NCBI RefSeq assembly: GCF_022024175.1
Contig: NZ_CP091794.1
Span: 1,302,001-1,366,000 of the forward strand
Origin: Prevotella communis
GTDB lineage: Bacteria > Bacteroidota > Bacteroidia > Bacteroidales > Bacteroidaceae
DNA length: 64,000 nt
Reading direction: 5' to 3'
Part shown: in pieces, positions 1 through 7,278 of the stretch
Layout: every line of letters begins with the position of its first letter
How positions within the stretch are numbered: position 1 is the first letter of the stretch
Position numbers and translations under genes: made by a program
The notes under the pieces: model-generated
What the model was told of the DNA's origin: nothing
Database searches by the model: none
The model's input: the letters and a program-made list of their open reading frames with translations, nothing else

Positions 1-1006
1 TCATGGTCTGCAGCTCGTCAATACGTTCGTCGGTGATGGGACTGTCGTGTACCTCCACCTTGAAGATGCGGCGGTCCAGCATATCCGTAGCCAGGGTCGA
101 CAGTATCTTGTCATCGGAATGCTTCCATGCTTTCATGGCACTCCAGATGTCGCTGTCGTCCAGTTCCTCGTACATGTGAAGCGCCTCTTCGTGGTCGGCA
201 AACCATTGTGCGTTGACATCGTTTTCGATGAAGTAGGAGAGGGCAGGCGACGCAAATACCTGATGTCCCCGTTTGGCCAGATCCTTTGCCCTGGTCAGCA
301 TGTTGACCAGCACCTTTTCGTAGGCAACAGCCGTCTTGTGGAGATATACCTGCCAGTACATTAACCGCCTGGTAGTCAGATAGTTCTCGAGTGAATAGAT
401 ACCTTTTTGTTCAACCACTAAACGGTCGTCTACCACGTTCAGCATCTTGATGATTCTGGCAGAGCCGATATTGCCCTCCGTGACACCGGTGAAGAACGAA
501 TCACGACGCAGATAGTCCAGTCGGTCCATGTCCAGCTGACTGGATATCAACTGGTGCAGAAAACGTTTCGGATAGTGGTCCTTGAAGATAGAGATGGCCA
601 GGTTCAACTGTCCTCCCAAATCCTTGTTGATCTGCTCCATCATCATCAGCGAGATGTCCTCATGGGAGATGCCCCTGATGAGGGTATTCTCCAGTACGTG
701 CGAGAACGGGCCGTGCCCGATGTCGTGCATCAGGATGGCCGCCTCTACTGCCTCGGCTTCAGAGTCAAAAATAAACTGTCCTTTCTGCTGAAGTGACTGG
801 ATGGCTTCACTCATCAGGTAGAAAGCGCCTAGCGAGTGCTGAAAACGCGTATGGCGGGCACCTGGATAGACCACAGATGCCAGACCCAGTTGATTGATGC
901 GATTGAGTCGTTGAAACAGCGGGTGCTTCACGATGTCATAAAGCAGGCCGCGTGGTATTTTGATAAACCCGAATACCGGGTCGTTGATGATTTTTGCGTC
1001 GTCCAT
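1..1006 (-). CDS. HD-domain phosphohydrolase (partial, C-terminus off the left edge)
   Basis: The reverse strand encodes about 335 residues from an ATG at 1006 and is still open at base 1. The protein starts MDDAKIINDP and carries the HD-superfamily metal-binding signature: RHTRFQHSLG supplies an early His, and ILMHDIGHGPFSH gives the HD pair and a further His. This matches the dGTPase-like phosphohydrolases of the COG1078 type, cytosolic metalloenzymes acting on nucleotides; the true substrate cannot be read from sequence. A near-perfect promoter lies just upstream (1020-1052). In many Bacteroidota such a gene precedes lpxD and other lipid A genes, but that neighbour would lie outside the window. 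The family call is firm; the function is open. Confidence 0.85.
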   Translation of the reverse strand, partial: MDDAKIINDPVFGFIKIPRGLLYDIVKHPLFQRLNRINQLGLASVVYPGARHTRFQHSLGAFYLMSEAIQSLQQKGQFIFDSEAEAVEAAILMHDIGHGPFSHVLENTLIRGISHEDISLMMMEQINKDLGGQLNLAISIFKDHYPKRFLHQLISSQLDMDRLDYLRRDSFFTGVTEGNIGSARIIKMLNVVDDRLVVEQKGIYSLENYLTTRRLMYWQVYLHKTAVAYEKVLVNMLTRAKDLAKRGHQVFASPALSYFIENDVNAQWFADHEEALHMYEELDDSDIWSAMKAWKHSDDKILSTLATDMLDRRIFKVEVHDSPITDERIDELQTM

Positions 1007-1019
1007 AATTCTTCTGACT

Positions 1020-1052
1020 GCAAAGGTACGAAAAAATGGCGTGAAAAGCAAA
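1020..1052 (-). promoter_or_regulatory. Bacteroidota-type promoter for the HD-domain gene
   Basis: On the minus strand TTTG (1049-1052) is followed after 20 bp by TACCTTTGC (1020-1028), a full match to the Bacteroidota -33/-7 pattern TTTG-N20-TAnnTTTGC. It sits 14 bp before the ATG at 1006. Confidence 0.75.
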
Positions 1053-1163
1053 AATTTACTTAAATTAAATTATTAAACGAATGCAAATTTCTTTCGTCAG
1101 CGAGCAAACGGATTTTAAAGGTTTTGCGTGAAATGTTAAAATGCAAGAAAAAATCGAGACAGA

Positions 1164-1197
1164 TTGTCAGTTTCATGATTTTTGCCTATATATTTGC
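1164..1197 (+). promoter_or_regulatory. Probable promoter for degP/htrA
   Basis: TATATTTGC at 1189-1197 matches the -7 consensus. The -33 box is only TTG (1164-1166) at 22 bp, so it is weaker than other promoters here. It lies about 50 bp before the degP ATG. Confidence 0.5.
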
Positions 1198-1245
1198 ATC
1201 AACGCTTTCTAGCAAGAAATAATCATTAACATAATACGAGAAGAT

Positions 1246-2739
1246 ATGAAAAAGATTTTAAATTATGTGGTTCCCTCCTTGAGTTTGGCGGCCATTGTTT
1301 TCTCAGTAGCAGCATTCAATGAAACACAAGCTGCTACCCAAGAACCTGATGTCATGGAAGTATCTACGGCAACAGCCGTACAACCTGTTGACCTGACCTA
1401 TGCAGCAGAAAAAGCACTCCCTTGTGTTGTACATATTAAATACGTGCAGAATTCAAAAATCCAGACTGTAGAAGTGCAGAGCGACCCCTTTGACGATTTC
1501 TTCAGTGATCCGTTTGGAGGTTTTTTTGGACGCGGACAGCGTGGTCAGGGCGGCACACGCAAACAGCAGGTGCAGACGCCTAAGAAGACTGCCACCGGTT
1601 CTGGTGTCATCATCTCTGCAGACGGCTATATCGTCACCAATAACCACGTGGTTGACGGTGCTGACGAACTGACAGTCACGCTGAATGACAACAAGGAATA
1701 CTCTGCCCGTATCATCGGTGCTGACAAAACGACAGATTTGGCACTCATCAAGATTGATGCCAAGAACCTGCCTGCTATCCGTATTGCTAACAGTGACAAT
1801 GTGAAGGTAGGTGAGTGGGTGCTGGCTATTGGTAACCCCCTCGGTCTGACCAATACCGTTACTGCTGGTATCATCTCAGCCAAGGCCCGTACACTGGGTG
1901 CCAATGGCGTGGAGAGCTTCATCCAGACCGACGCTGCCATTAATGCAGGTAACTCAGGTGGTGCCCTTGTCAATACCAATGGCGAACTGGTTGGTATCAA
2001 TGCCATGCTTTATTCCCAGACAGGTTCATATAGCGGCTATGGCTTCGCTATTCCTACGGCGATGATGAACAAGGTGGTGGCCGACCTGAAGCAGTATGGC
2101 ACCGTGCAGCGTGCTATGATTGGTATCAGCGGACGCGACGTGAAGACACAGGTTGACATTGAGAAGGAGGATGGCAAGGATGCTGACTATGGCACTATGG
2201 AGGGTATCTATGTGGCTGAGGTTGTGGAGAATAGCGCTGCTGCCGAGGCTGGCATTGAGAAGGGCGACATCATCACTGAGGTGGATGGCCACAAGGTGAC
2301 GAAGTTTGGCGACCTCTCTGGTTTGATTGCCCAGAAGCGTCCTGGCGATAAGATTAGCTTGACCTACCTGCACAACAAGAAGAAGCAGACGAAGACGGTG
2401 ACGCTGCGCAACGAGCAGGGCAACACCAAGGTGGTGAAGAATGCCGACCTCGACGTGCTGGGAGCCGACTTCCGTGAGGTGACGAAGGCACAGAAGGAGC
2501 AGTTGGAGATTTCTTACGGTTTGGAGGTTATCAAGGTCAATGCCGGCAAGATGAAGGAGGCTGGTGTGCCTAAGGGCTTCATCATCCAGCGCGTCAACGA
2601 CGAGGCGATGAATACTGTTGAGGATCTGCAGGATATTGTCAAGGATGCTTCTACCTCTAAGGAGCCCGTCCTCGTTATCAAGGGTATCTTCCCCACTGGT
2701 AAGCGCGGCTACTTCATCGTACAGCTGCAGAACGATTGA
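1246..2739 (+). CDS. degP: Periplasmic serine protease/chaperone, HtrA (DegP/DegQ, Do family)
   Basis: This 497-residue protein has an N-terminal signal sequence (about 1-30), a Phe/Gly-rich linker (FDDFFSDPFGGFFGRG, about 82-97), a trypsin-like domain and two PDZ domains (about 280-375 and 400-495). The catalytic triad is visible: His134 in TNNHVVDG, Asp164 in TTDLALIKI and Ser237 in NAGNSGGAL. HtrA proteins degrade or hold misfolded envelope proteins in the periplasm. The size is normal for the Do family. It stands alone, with its own promoter, upstream of the primary sigma factor gene. DegP versus DegQ cannot be separated by eye, so the symbol is a family label. Confidence 0.93.
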   Translation: MKKILNYVVPSLSLAAIVFSVAAFNETQAATQEPDVMEVSTATAVQPVDLTYAAEKALPCVVHIKYVQNSKIQTVEVQSDPFDDFFSDPFGGFFGRGQRGQGGTRKQQVQTPKKTATGSGVIISADGYIVTNNHVVDGADELTVTLNDNKEYSARIIGADKTTDLALIKIDAKNLPAIRIANSDNVKVGEWVLAIGNPLGLTNTVTAGIISAKARTLGANGVESFIQTDAAINAGNSGGALVNTNGELVGINAMLYSQTGSYSGYGFAIPTAMMNKVVADLKQYGTVQRAMIGISGRDVKTQVDIEKEDGKDADYGTMEGIYVAEVVENSAAAEAGIEKGDIITEVDGHKVTKFGDLSGLIAQKRPGDKISLTYLHNKKKQTKTVTLRNEQGNTKVVKNADLDVLGADFREVTKAQKEQLEISYGLEVIKVNAGKMKEAGVPKGFIIQRVNDEAMNTVEDLQDIVKDASTSKEPVLVIKGIFPTGKRGYFIVQLQND

Positions 2740-2795
2740 TTTATTTTCATAAAAGGTTGCAGTTTTGAGGATTATCCAAGAATCTGCACTTTTTT

Positions 2796-2828
2796 TTTGG
2801 CCATATCATTTTTTTGGTTTACCTTTGC
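2796..2828 (+). promoter_or_regulatory. Promoter for rpoD
   Basis: TTTG (2796-2799), 20 bp, then TACCTTTGC (2820-2828), an exact Bacteroidota promoter pattern, 25 bp before the rpoD ATG. Confidence 0.75.
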
Positions 2829-2853
2829 ACATTGACTAGAAACTGATAGAGCT

Positions 2854-3714
2854 ATGAGACAATTGAAGATAACTAAATCAATCACTAACCGTGATGGCGA
2901 GTCGCTTGACAAATACCTTCAGGAAATCAGCAAGGAGGAGCTCCTTACTGTGGAGGAAGAAGTAGAACTTGCAGCACGTGTTAAGAAAGGTGACCAGAAA
3001 GCATTGGAAACTCTCACAAGAGCCAATCTTAGATTTGTTGTCAGTGTCGCGAAGCAATATCAGAATCAGGGCCTGTCGTTGCCAGACCTCATCAACGAGG
3101 GCAATCTGGGGCTTATCAAGGCTGCAGAGCGCTTTGACGAGACACGTGGCTTCAAGTTCATCTCCTATGCCGTGTGGTGGATTCGTCAGAGCATCCTCCA
3201 GGCCATAGCCGAGCAGAGTCGTATCGTGCGTCTGCCCCTTAATCAGGTCAGTTCCGTCAATAAGATCAGTCAGGTGCTGAGTCGCTTTGAACAGGAAAAC
3301 GAGCGCCGTCCGTCGGTTGATGAAATCTCTGAGCAGGTGGACCTGCCCCTGGAGAAGATTGACGAGGCCCTGAGCATCAATGGCAAACATGTATCCGTGG
3401 ATGCACCCTTTGCCGATGGCGAGGACAACTCCTTGCTGGATGTGCTGGTCAACGATAACTCGCCTTCTGCCGACAAGCAGCTCGTGCTGGAGTCGCTTCG
3501 TCAGGAGATACAGAAGGCCCTCTCGTGTCTCAATGAGCGTGAGCGCATGATTATCGAGGCCTACTATGGAATAGAGCAGCCTGAGATGACGCTTGAGGAG
3601 ATTGGCACCAGATATGGTCTCACCCGTGAGCGTGTGCGCCAAATCAAGGAGAAGGCTATCCGCCGCCTCCGCAACAACACCCAGAACAAGATGCTGAAAA
3701 GCTATCTGGGTTAA
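2854..3714 (+). CDS. rpoD: Primary RNA polymerase sigma factor (RpoD/SigA, Bacteroidota type)
   Basis: This 286-residue sigma-70 factor begins [18 protein letters not shown] and lacks the long acidic region 1.1, as is normal for the primary sigma of Bacteroidota. Region 1.2 ([18 protein letters not shown]), region 2 (core binding and -10 recognition, containing [19 protein letters not shown] and the WWIRQSI segment), region 3 and region 4 with the helix-turn-helix [20 protein letters not shown] are all present. It directs most transcription, including from the TAnnTTTG promoters seen throughout this window. A small secreted-protein gene follows 34 bp downstream on the same strand. Confidence 0.96.
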   Translation: MRQLKITKSITNRDGESLDKYLQEISKEELLTVEEEVELAARVKKGDQKALETLTRANLRFVVSVAKQYQNQGLSLPDLINEGNLGLIKAAERFDETRGFKFISYAVWWIRQSILQAIAEQSRIVRLPLNQVSSVNKISQVLSRFEQENERRPSVDEISEQVDLPLEKIDEALSINGKHVSVDAPFADGEDNSLLDVLVNDNSPSADKQLVLESLRQEIQKALSCLNERERMIIEAYYGIEQPEMTLEEIGTRYGLTRERVRQIKEKAIRRLRNNTQNKMLKSYLG

Positions 3715-3748
3715 TTTTAGTAGAGAATATAATAAAACTAGTGATATT

Positions 3749-4201
3749 TTGAAACGAGTCGTAATGATGCTCATTGCTGTGATGGCACTCGGCATGAGCG
3801 TGCAGACAAGTGCCAAGAAGGTGCAGGTGCCCAAGATGTACATCTTTGGTTTTGCAGCTTCGTTTAATGATACTATTGTGCACTTCACCAATGTGCAGGA
3901 GATTGACAGCGCATGGATTGAGAAGAAGAATAATTTCCTGCAGACGCGCGAACTGTATTCCTATCAGTTGCGCGACTTCCTGGCCAATCAGAAGCAGATG
4001 CCCCGTCGCACCTGTGTGGTATATGCCAATAAGAACAAGAAGAAGGTGGAGAAGCAATTCCTGAAGTTCAAGAAACTCTATACCCAGCAGTCCAAGAACC
4101 AGCACCAGCAGTACGACCTGCGCTATCTGGAGGATAAGGAGTTTCATTTCAAGACCATCAATCTTCGTGACTATTTCGACGACGTGAATGCCGAACAGTA
4201 A
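3749..4201 (+). CDS. Small secreted protein of unknown function, first gene of the HprK-like/peptidase/PqqD run
   Basis: The product is 150 residues from a TTG start (3749) or 145 from the in-frame ATG at 3764. Residues 1-22 form a plausible signal peptide ending near TSAKK. The mature part is basic, rich in Lys and Gln, with aromatic stretches (VPKMYIFGFAASFNDTIVHF) and no motif I recognise. Its 3' end overlaps the HprK-like gene by 14 bp, which suggests translational coupling with the next three genes. It could be an envelope partner or a substrate of the neighbouring peptidase; that is inference from position only. I do not recognise the family. Confidence 0.7.
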   Translation: MKRVVMMLIAVMALGMSVQTSAKKVQVPKMYIFGFAASFNDTIVHFTNVQEIDSAWIEKKNNFLQTRELYSYQLRDFLANQKQMPRRTCVVYANKNKKKVEKQFLKFKKLYTQQSKNQHQQYDLRYLEDKEFHFKTINLRDYFDDVNAEQ

Positions 4202-5072
4202 TGTCTTTCTCATTGCAGGGCATCAAGTCTGCATCCGGTTCGCTGACACCACTGTCAACTCAATGACGCTGCTCCCTTCCTTTGGAGCGTTTCAGTGCTG
4301 TCAGGAGTCGGATGATTTTCTTTTCACGCTGACTGTCGATGACACCATCCGTCCTGCGGGCAACAAGAAACTCGTCAGGAAGTTTGATACTGGCAATGGC
4401 GACACCCTGGTCTATCAGTTGCCTGACGGAGGCTATCAGTTTATCATCCGTGATATCCACGATCGCGACTGCTGTCTGTTGATTGCCAATAGCGATTTCT
4501 CCGATTGTCGTTGTGCGCTGAATGGCGACTGGCTGATGCGCTCCTTCGGACTTAATGATGCCCTGATGCTGGCCTATGCCTTTGCTGGGGCCTATCGGCA
4601 CACCATGCTGATTCATGCCTCTACCATCATGCATCATGGCTATGGCTATCCGTTTATTGCCCAGAGTGGTACCGGCAAGAGCACACATTCCTCGCTCTGG
4701 CTGAAACATATCGAGGACTGCCAGCTGATGAACGATGATAATCCTATCGTTCGAATCATGGACGACGGACTGCCCTATATCTTTGGCTCTCCCTGGAGTG
4801 GTAAGACGCCCTGCTATCGTCCTGTGCGTGCCCGCCTGGGTGCTGTCACCCGTATAGAGCGTGCCCCCCAGAACCGTATTGAGCAACTGGGCCCCGTTCA
4901 GGCTTTCGCCTCCGTGCTTCCAGCCTGTAGCAGCATGAAGTGGGACGCGGTAATCTACAACCACCTGTGCGATGCCGTGTCACGTATCATCGAGACCACC
5001 CCTGTCTATACCCTGTATTGTTTACCTGATCAAGAAGCAGCCGTGCTATGCCACAAGACCATCACCAGATAA
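4188..5072 (+). CDS. HPr-kinase/phosphorylase-like P-loop protein
   Basis: This 294-residue protein has a Walker A loop GTGKST at residues 161-166, an upstream His143 in LIHASTI and the acidic pair NDDNP at 182-186, the arrangement of HPr kinase-like proteins. A second basic loop (GSPWSGKTPC) follows. Unlike true HprK it stands next to no PTS genes. HprK-like proteins also occur beside PqqD-like proteins in peptide-modification loci, and a PqqD-like gene lies two genes downstream here. It overlaps both neighbours (14 bp before, 25 bp after). Nucleotide binding is well supported. The phosphorylation target is unknown, and a sugar or peptide kinase role is equally possible. Confidence 0.8.
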   Translation: MPNSNVFLIAGHQVCIRFADTTVNSMTLLPSFGAFQCCQESDDFLFTLTVDDTIRPAGNKKLVRKFDTGNGDTLVYQLPDGGYQFIIRDIHDRDCCLLIANSDFSDCRCALNGDWLMRSFGLNDALMLAYAFAGAYRHTMLIHASTIMHHGYGYPFIAQSGTGKSTHSSLWLKHIEDCQLMNDDNPIVRIMDDGLPYIFGSPWSGKTPCYRPVRARLGAVTRIERAPQNRIEQLGPVQAFASVLPACSSMKWDAVIYNHLCDAVSRIIETTPVYTLYCLPDQEAAVLCHKTITR

Positions 5073-5527
5073 AGACCGTCCAGATGCCCAATGATGTGTT
5101 CCTGCCCTTTGTCATAGAGCAGTTGAACGAAGGGCATACAGCCACTCTTCCCTTGCGTGGACGCAGTATGCGCCCCTTCCTGGAAGACGGGCGCGACAAG
5201 GCCCTGCTGCAGCTTTGCGACCATCCGCAGGTGGGCGATGCCGTGCTGGCCGAGATTTCAAAGGGTCTCTTCGTGCTCCATCGCATCATCCGTATCGAGG
5301 GCAGACAGGTGACCCTTCGTGGCGATGGCAACCTCAGCGACGAACACTGTATGCTGAGTGACATCAGGGCAAAGGCCGTGGGCTTTTATCGGAAGGGCAG
5401 ACAGACGCTCGACCGTACTGACGGACGTAAGTGGCGCCTCTATTCCTGGTGGTGGACGCGCCTCTATCCCCTCCGTCGTTACCTGCTATTTATTATTTAT
5501 CCCCATATACCCCAACGATTCAAATGA
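5048..5527 (+). CDS. S24/S26 signal-peptidase-like protein, ER/SipW (Ser-His-Asp) type
   Basis: This 159-residue protein has Ser40 in LRGRSMRPFL, His78 in VLHRIIR and Asp93 in LRGDGN. These are the three hallmark boxes of the S26B (Sec11/SipW) branch, where His replaces the Lys of ordinary bacterial signal peptidases. The C-terminus (WRLYSWWWTRLYPLRRYLLF onward) is hydrophobic and basic and may anchor it to the membrane. The start overlaps the kinase by 25 bp and the end overlaps the PqqD start by 4 bp (ATGA), so the three are probably translated as a unit. Substrate unknown; the secreted protein upstream is a candidate only by location. Confidence 0.8.
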   Translation: MPQDHHQIKTVQMPNDVFLPFVIEQLNEGHTATLPLRGRSMRPFLEDGRDKALLQLCDHPQVGDAVLAEISKGLFVLHRIIRIEGRQVTLRGDGNLSDEHCMLSDIRAKAVGFYRKGRQTLDRTDGRKWRLYSWWWTRLYPLRRYLLFIIYPHIPQRFK

Positions 5528-5790
5528 AGACAAAGAAAGGTTTTAAATTGCGTACCATCTGCGGTGAGAATATCATCGTGGCAGAAGGTATTGAGAATAT
5601 TGATTTCAGTCGTATCATCAGCATGAACGAGTCGGCTGCCTACCTGTGGCAACACATTCAAGGAGCAGATTTTGACGCTGACACGCTGACGAAACTGCTC
5701 CTTGAGGAATATGATATTGATGAGGCTACTGCCCGTCAGGATGCCACCCAACTCATTGCCAAGTGGCAGGAGGCAGGCATCATAGCCTAA
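5524..5790 (+). CDS. PqqD-like small protein (RiPP recognition-element type)
   Basis: From the ATG at 5524 the product has 88 residues. It shows the PqqD pattern: a beta-rich N-terminal half (LRTICGENIIVAEG), the ISMNESAAYLWQHI segment that usually reads LN-x-ta-x-x-iW in this family, and a C-terminal helix pair with DIDEATARQDATQLIAKW. PqqD domains bind leader peptides for modifying enzymes. No radical SAM, cyclase or obvious precursor is visible nearby, so the partner is unknown. The ATG overlaps the peptidase stop (ATGA). The 3' end overlaps the opposite-strand ispE by 11 bp. Confidence 0.8.
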   Translation: MKTKKGFKLRTICGENIIVAEGIENIDFSRIISMNESAAYLWQHIQGADFDADTLTKLLLEEYDIDEATARQDATQLIAKWQEAGIIA

Positions 5791-6610
5791 GCACCTTGTT
5801 ATACATCGTGCCAAAGTCGGCACTGAGGCAGGGCTCTTCGCGGAAGATGCCAAACAGCGCACTGCCACTACCACTCATAGCGGCATAGACGGCTCCCATC
5901 TGGTAGAGCCGTTCTTTTATTTGTCCTATCTCGGGGTGCAGGGCAAAGACGCTCGTCTCGAAATCATTCACCAGTTCGTCGCGCCATGTCTCAATAGGCT
6001 GACTGACGATGGTACGACAGTTCTTCGCGGGCTTCTGGGGTACAATACGTGAAAACGCCTCTTTCGTAGGCACTGGGATGTCAGGTCTGACGATAGCCAG
6101 GTAGTAGCCCTTCAGGTTCACATCTATCGTCTGCAGACGCTCTCCGATACCCTCGGCATAAGCCGGTTTGTTCAGGATGAATATCGGACAGTCGGCACCC
6201 AGGCGTGCGGCATAGTCAATCAACTGCTGTTCTGTCAGTCCTAAGTGGCACATCTCATTCAGCGCCAGCAACATTGCGGCACAGTCGCTCGACCCGCCTC
6301 CCATGCCGGCCTGCGTGGGAATAGCCTTATAGAGGTGTGCATGTACGCGTGGTATCTGTGGAAAGTCCTGTTTCAGCAGGTTATAGGCCCTCACCACCAG
6401 GTTGCGCTGCTCGTCGCCCTCAATATGGATATTCGTTACCTTCAGGTCACAGTCGAAGGGCGAGGGGAACGCCTCGTTCATCTCTTGCACCTCCAGTGCA
6501 TCCTTCAGTTCTACAGGGAAAAATACGGTCTCCAGATTGTGATAGCCGTCTGGCCGGCGTTCTACGACATTCAGTCCTAAATTAATCTTTGCAATAGGAA
6601 ATACAATCAT
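5780..6610 (-). CDS. ispE: 4-diphosphocytidyl-2-C-methyl-D-erythritol kinase
   Basis: This 276-residue GHMP kinase phosphorylates CDP-methylerythritol in the MEP route to isoprenoid precursors (cytosol). It begins MIVFPIAKINLGLNV, the usual IspE substrate strand with AKINL, followed by RPDGYHNLETVF. The glycine-rich ATP loop is PTQAGMGGGSSDCA (about 120), and the C-terminal motif is MSGSGSALFGIF. Length is normal. It is convergent with the PqqD-like gene, overlapping by 11 bp, and lies 14 bp downstream of nth on the same strand, so the two are probably cotranscribed. Confidence 0.95.
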   Translation of the reverse strand: MIVFPIAKINLGLNVVERRPDGYHNLETVFFPVELKDALEVQEMNEAFPSPFDCDLKVTNIHIEGDEQRNLVVRAYNLLKQDFPQIPRVHAHLYKAIPTQAGMGGGSSDCAAMLLALNEMCHLGLTEQQLIDYAARLGADCPIFILNKPAYAEGIGERLQTIDVNLKGYYLAIVRPDIPVPTKEAFSRIVPQKPAKNCRTIVSQPIETWRDELVNDFETSVFALHPEIGQIKERLYQMGAVYAAMSGSGSALFGIFREEPCLSADFGTMYNKVLRL

Positions 6611-6624
6611 TTTTTCTTTTTATC

Positions 6625-7278
6625 TCAGTGTTCTAATCTTGAATCCTCTAAATACTTTGGACATAATGGCTCCAGCGCGCATTTCTCGCAATGCGGCTTG
6701 CGCGATGTGCATACATAGCGTCCGTGGAGCAGCAGCCAGTGGTGGGCCTGCGCCATCTCCTGCTCAGGAATGTGTTTTCTTAACATCATCTCCACCTTGT
6801 AGGGCGTGTTTTCCTTTTTCGTGACCAGTCCTAACCTGTGGCTCACCCTATACACATGCGTATCTACAGGCATAGCCGACTGCCCAAAGGCTACAGCTTG
6901 CATCACGTTGGCCGTCTTCCGTCCCACGCCAGGCAAATCCAGTAGCGCGTTCATATCCTGAGGCACCTGACCTTGATGCCGCTCCATCAGCAGTCGAGCC
7001 ATCTCCGACAAATGTTTCGCCTTCGCGTTAGGGTAGCTCACGCTACTGATGTAATCCAGTATCTCGTCGGGTTCGGCCTGTGCCATGTGCTGCGCGTCAG
7101 GATAGCGCTGAAACAGTTCGGGCGTCACCTGATTCACGCGTTTGTCCGTGCACTGTGCACTCAGCACCACAGCCACCAGTAGTTGAAACACACTGCCATA
7201 CGTCAGTTCTGTGTCCACCTCGGGCATCTCCTTCCTAAAATAGTCTAATACCAGTTTGTATCTCTCTTCTCTTCTCAT
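6625..7278 (-). CDS. nth: Endonuclease III (DNA glycosylase/AP lyase)
   Basis: This 217-residue base-excision repair enzyme removes oxidised pyrimidines. The helix-hairpin-helix LLDLPGVGRKTANVM carries the catalytic Lys, and MPVDTHVYRVSHRLGL carries the catalytic Asp. Four Cys in CTSRKPHCEKCALEPLC form the C-terminal iron-sulfur cluster site. Its ATG at 7276-7278 shares one base with the stop of the upstream histidine kinase gene, and ispE follows after 14 bp. Confidence 0.96.
   Translation of the reverse strand: MRREERYKLVLDYFRKEMPEVDTELTYGSVFQLLVAVVLSAQCTDKRVNQVTPELFQRYPDAQHMAQAEPDEILDYISSVSYPNAKAKHLSEMARLLMERHQGQVPQDMNALLDLPGVGRKTANVMQAVAFGQSAMPVDTHVYRVSHRLGLVTKKENTPYKVEMMLRKHIPEQEMAQAHHWLLLHGRYVCTSRKPHCEKCALEPLCPKYLEDSRLEH

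Noticed and set aside
2878-3891. A 337-codon open frame on the minus strand across rpoD
   Set aside because: It is antisense to the full rpoD gene, whose sigma-factor motifs are unmistakable; the antisense product has no recognisable motif, signal or start context.
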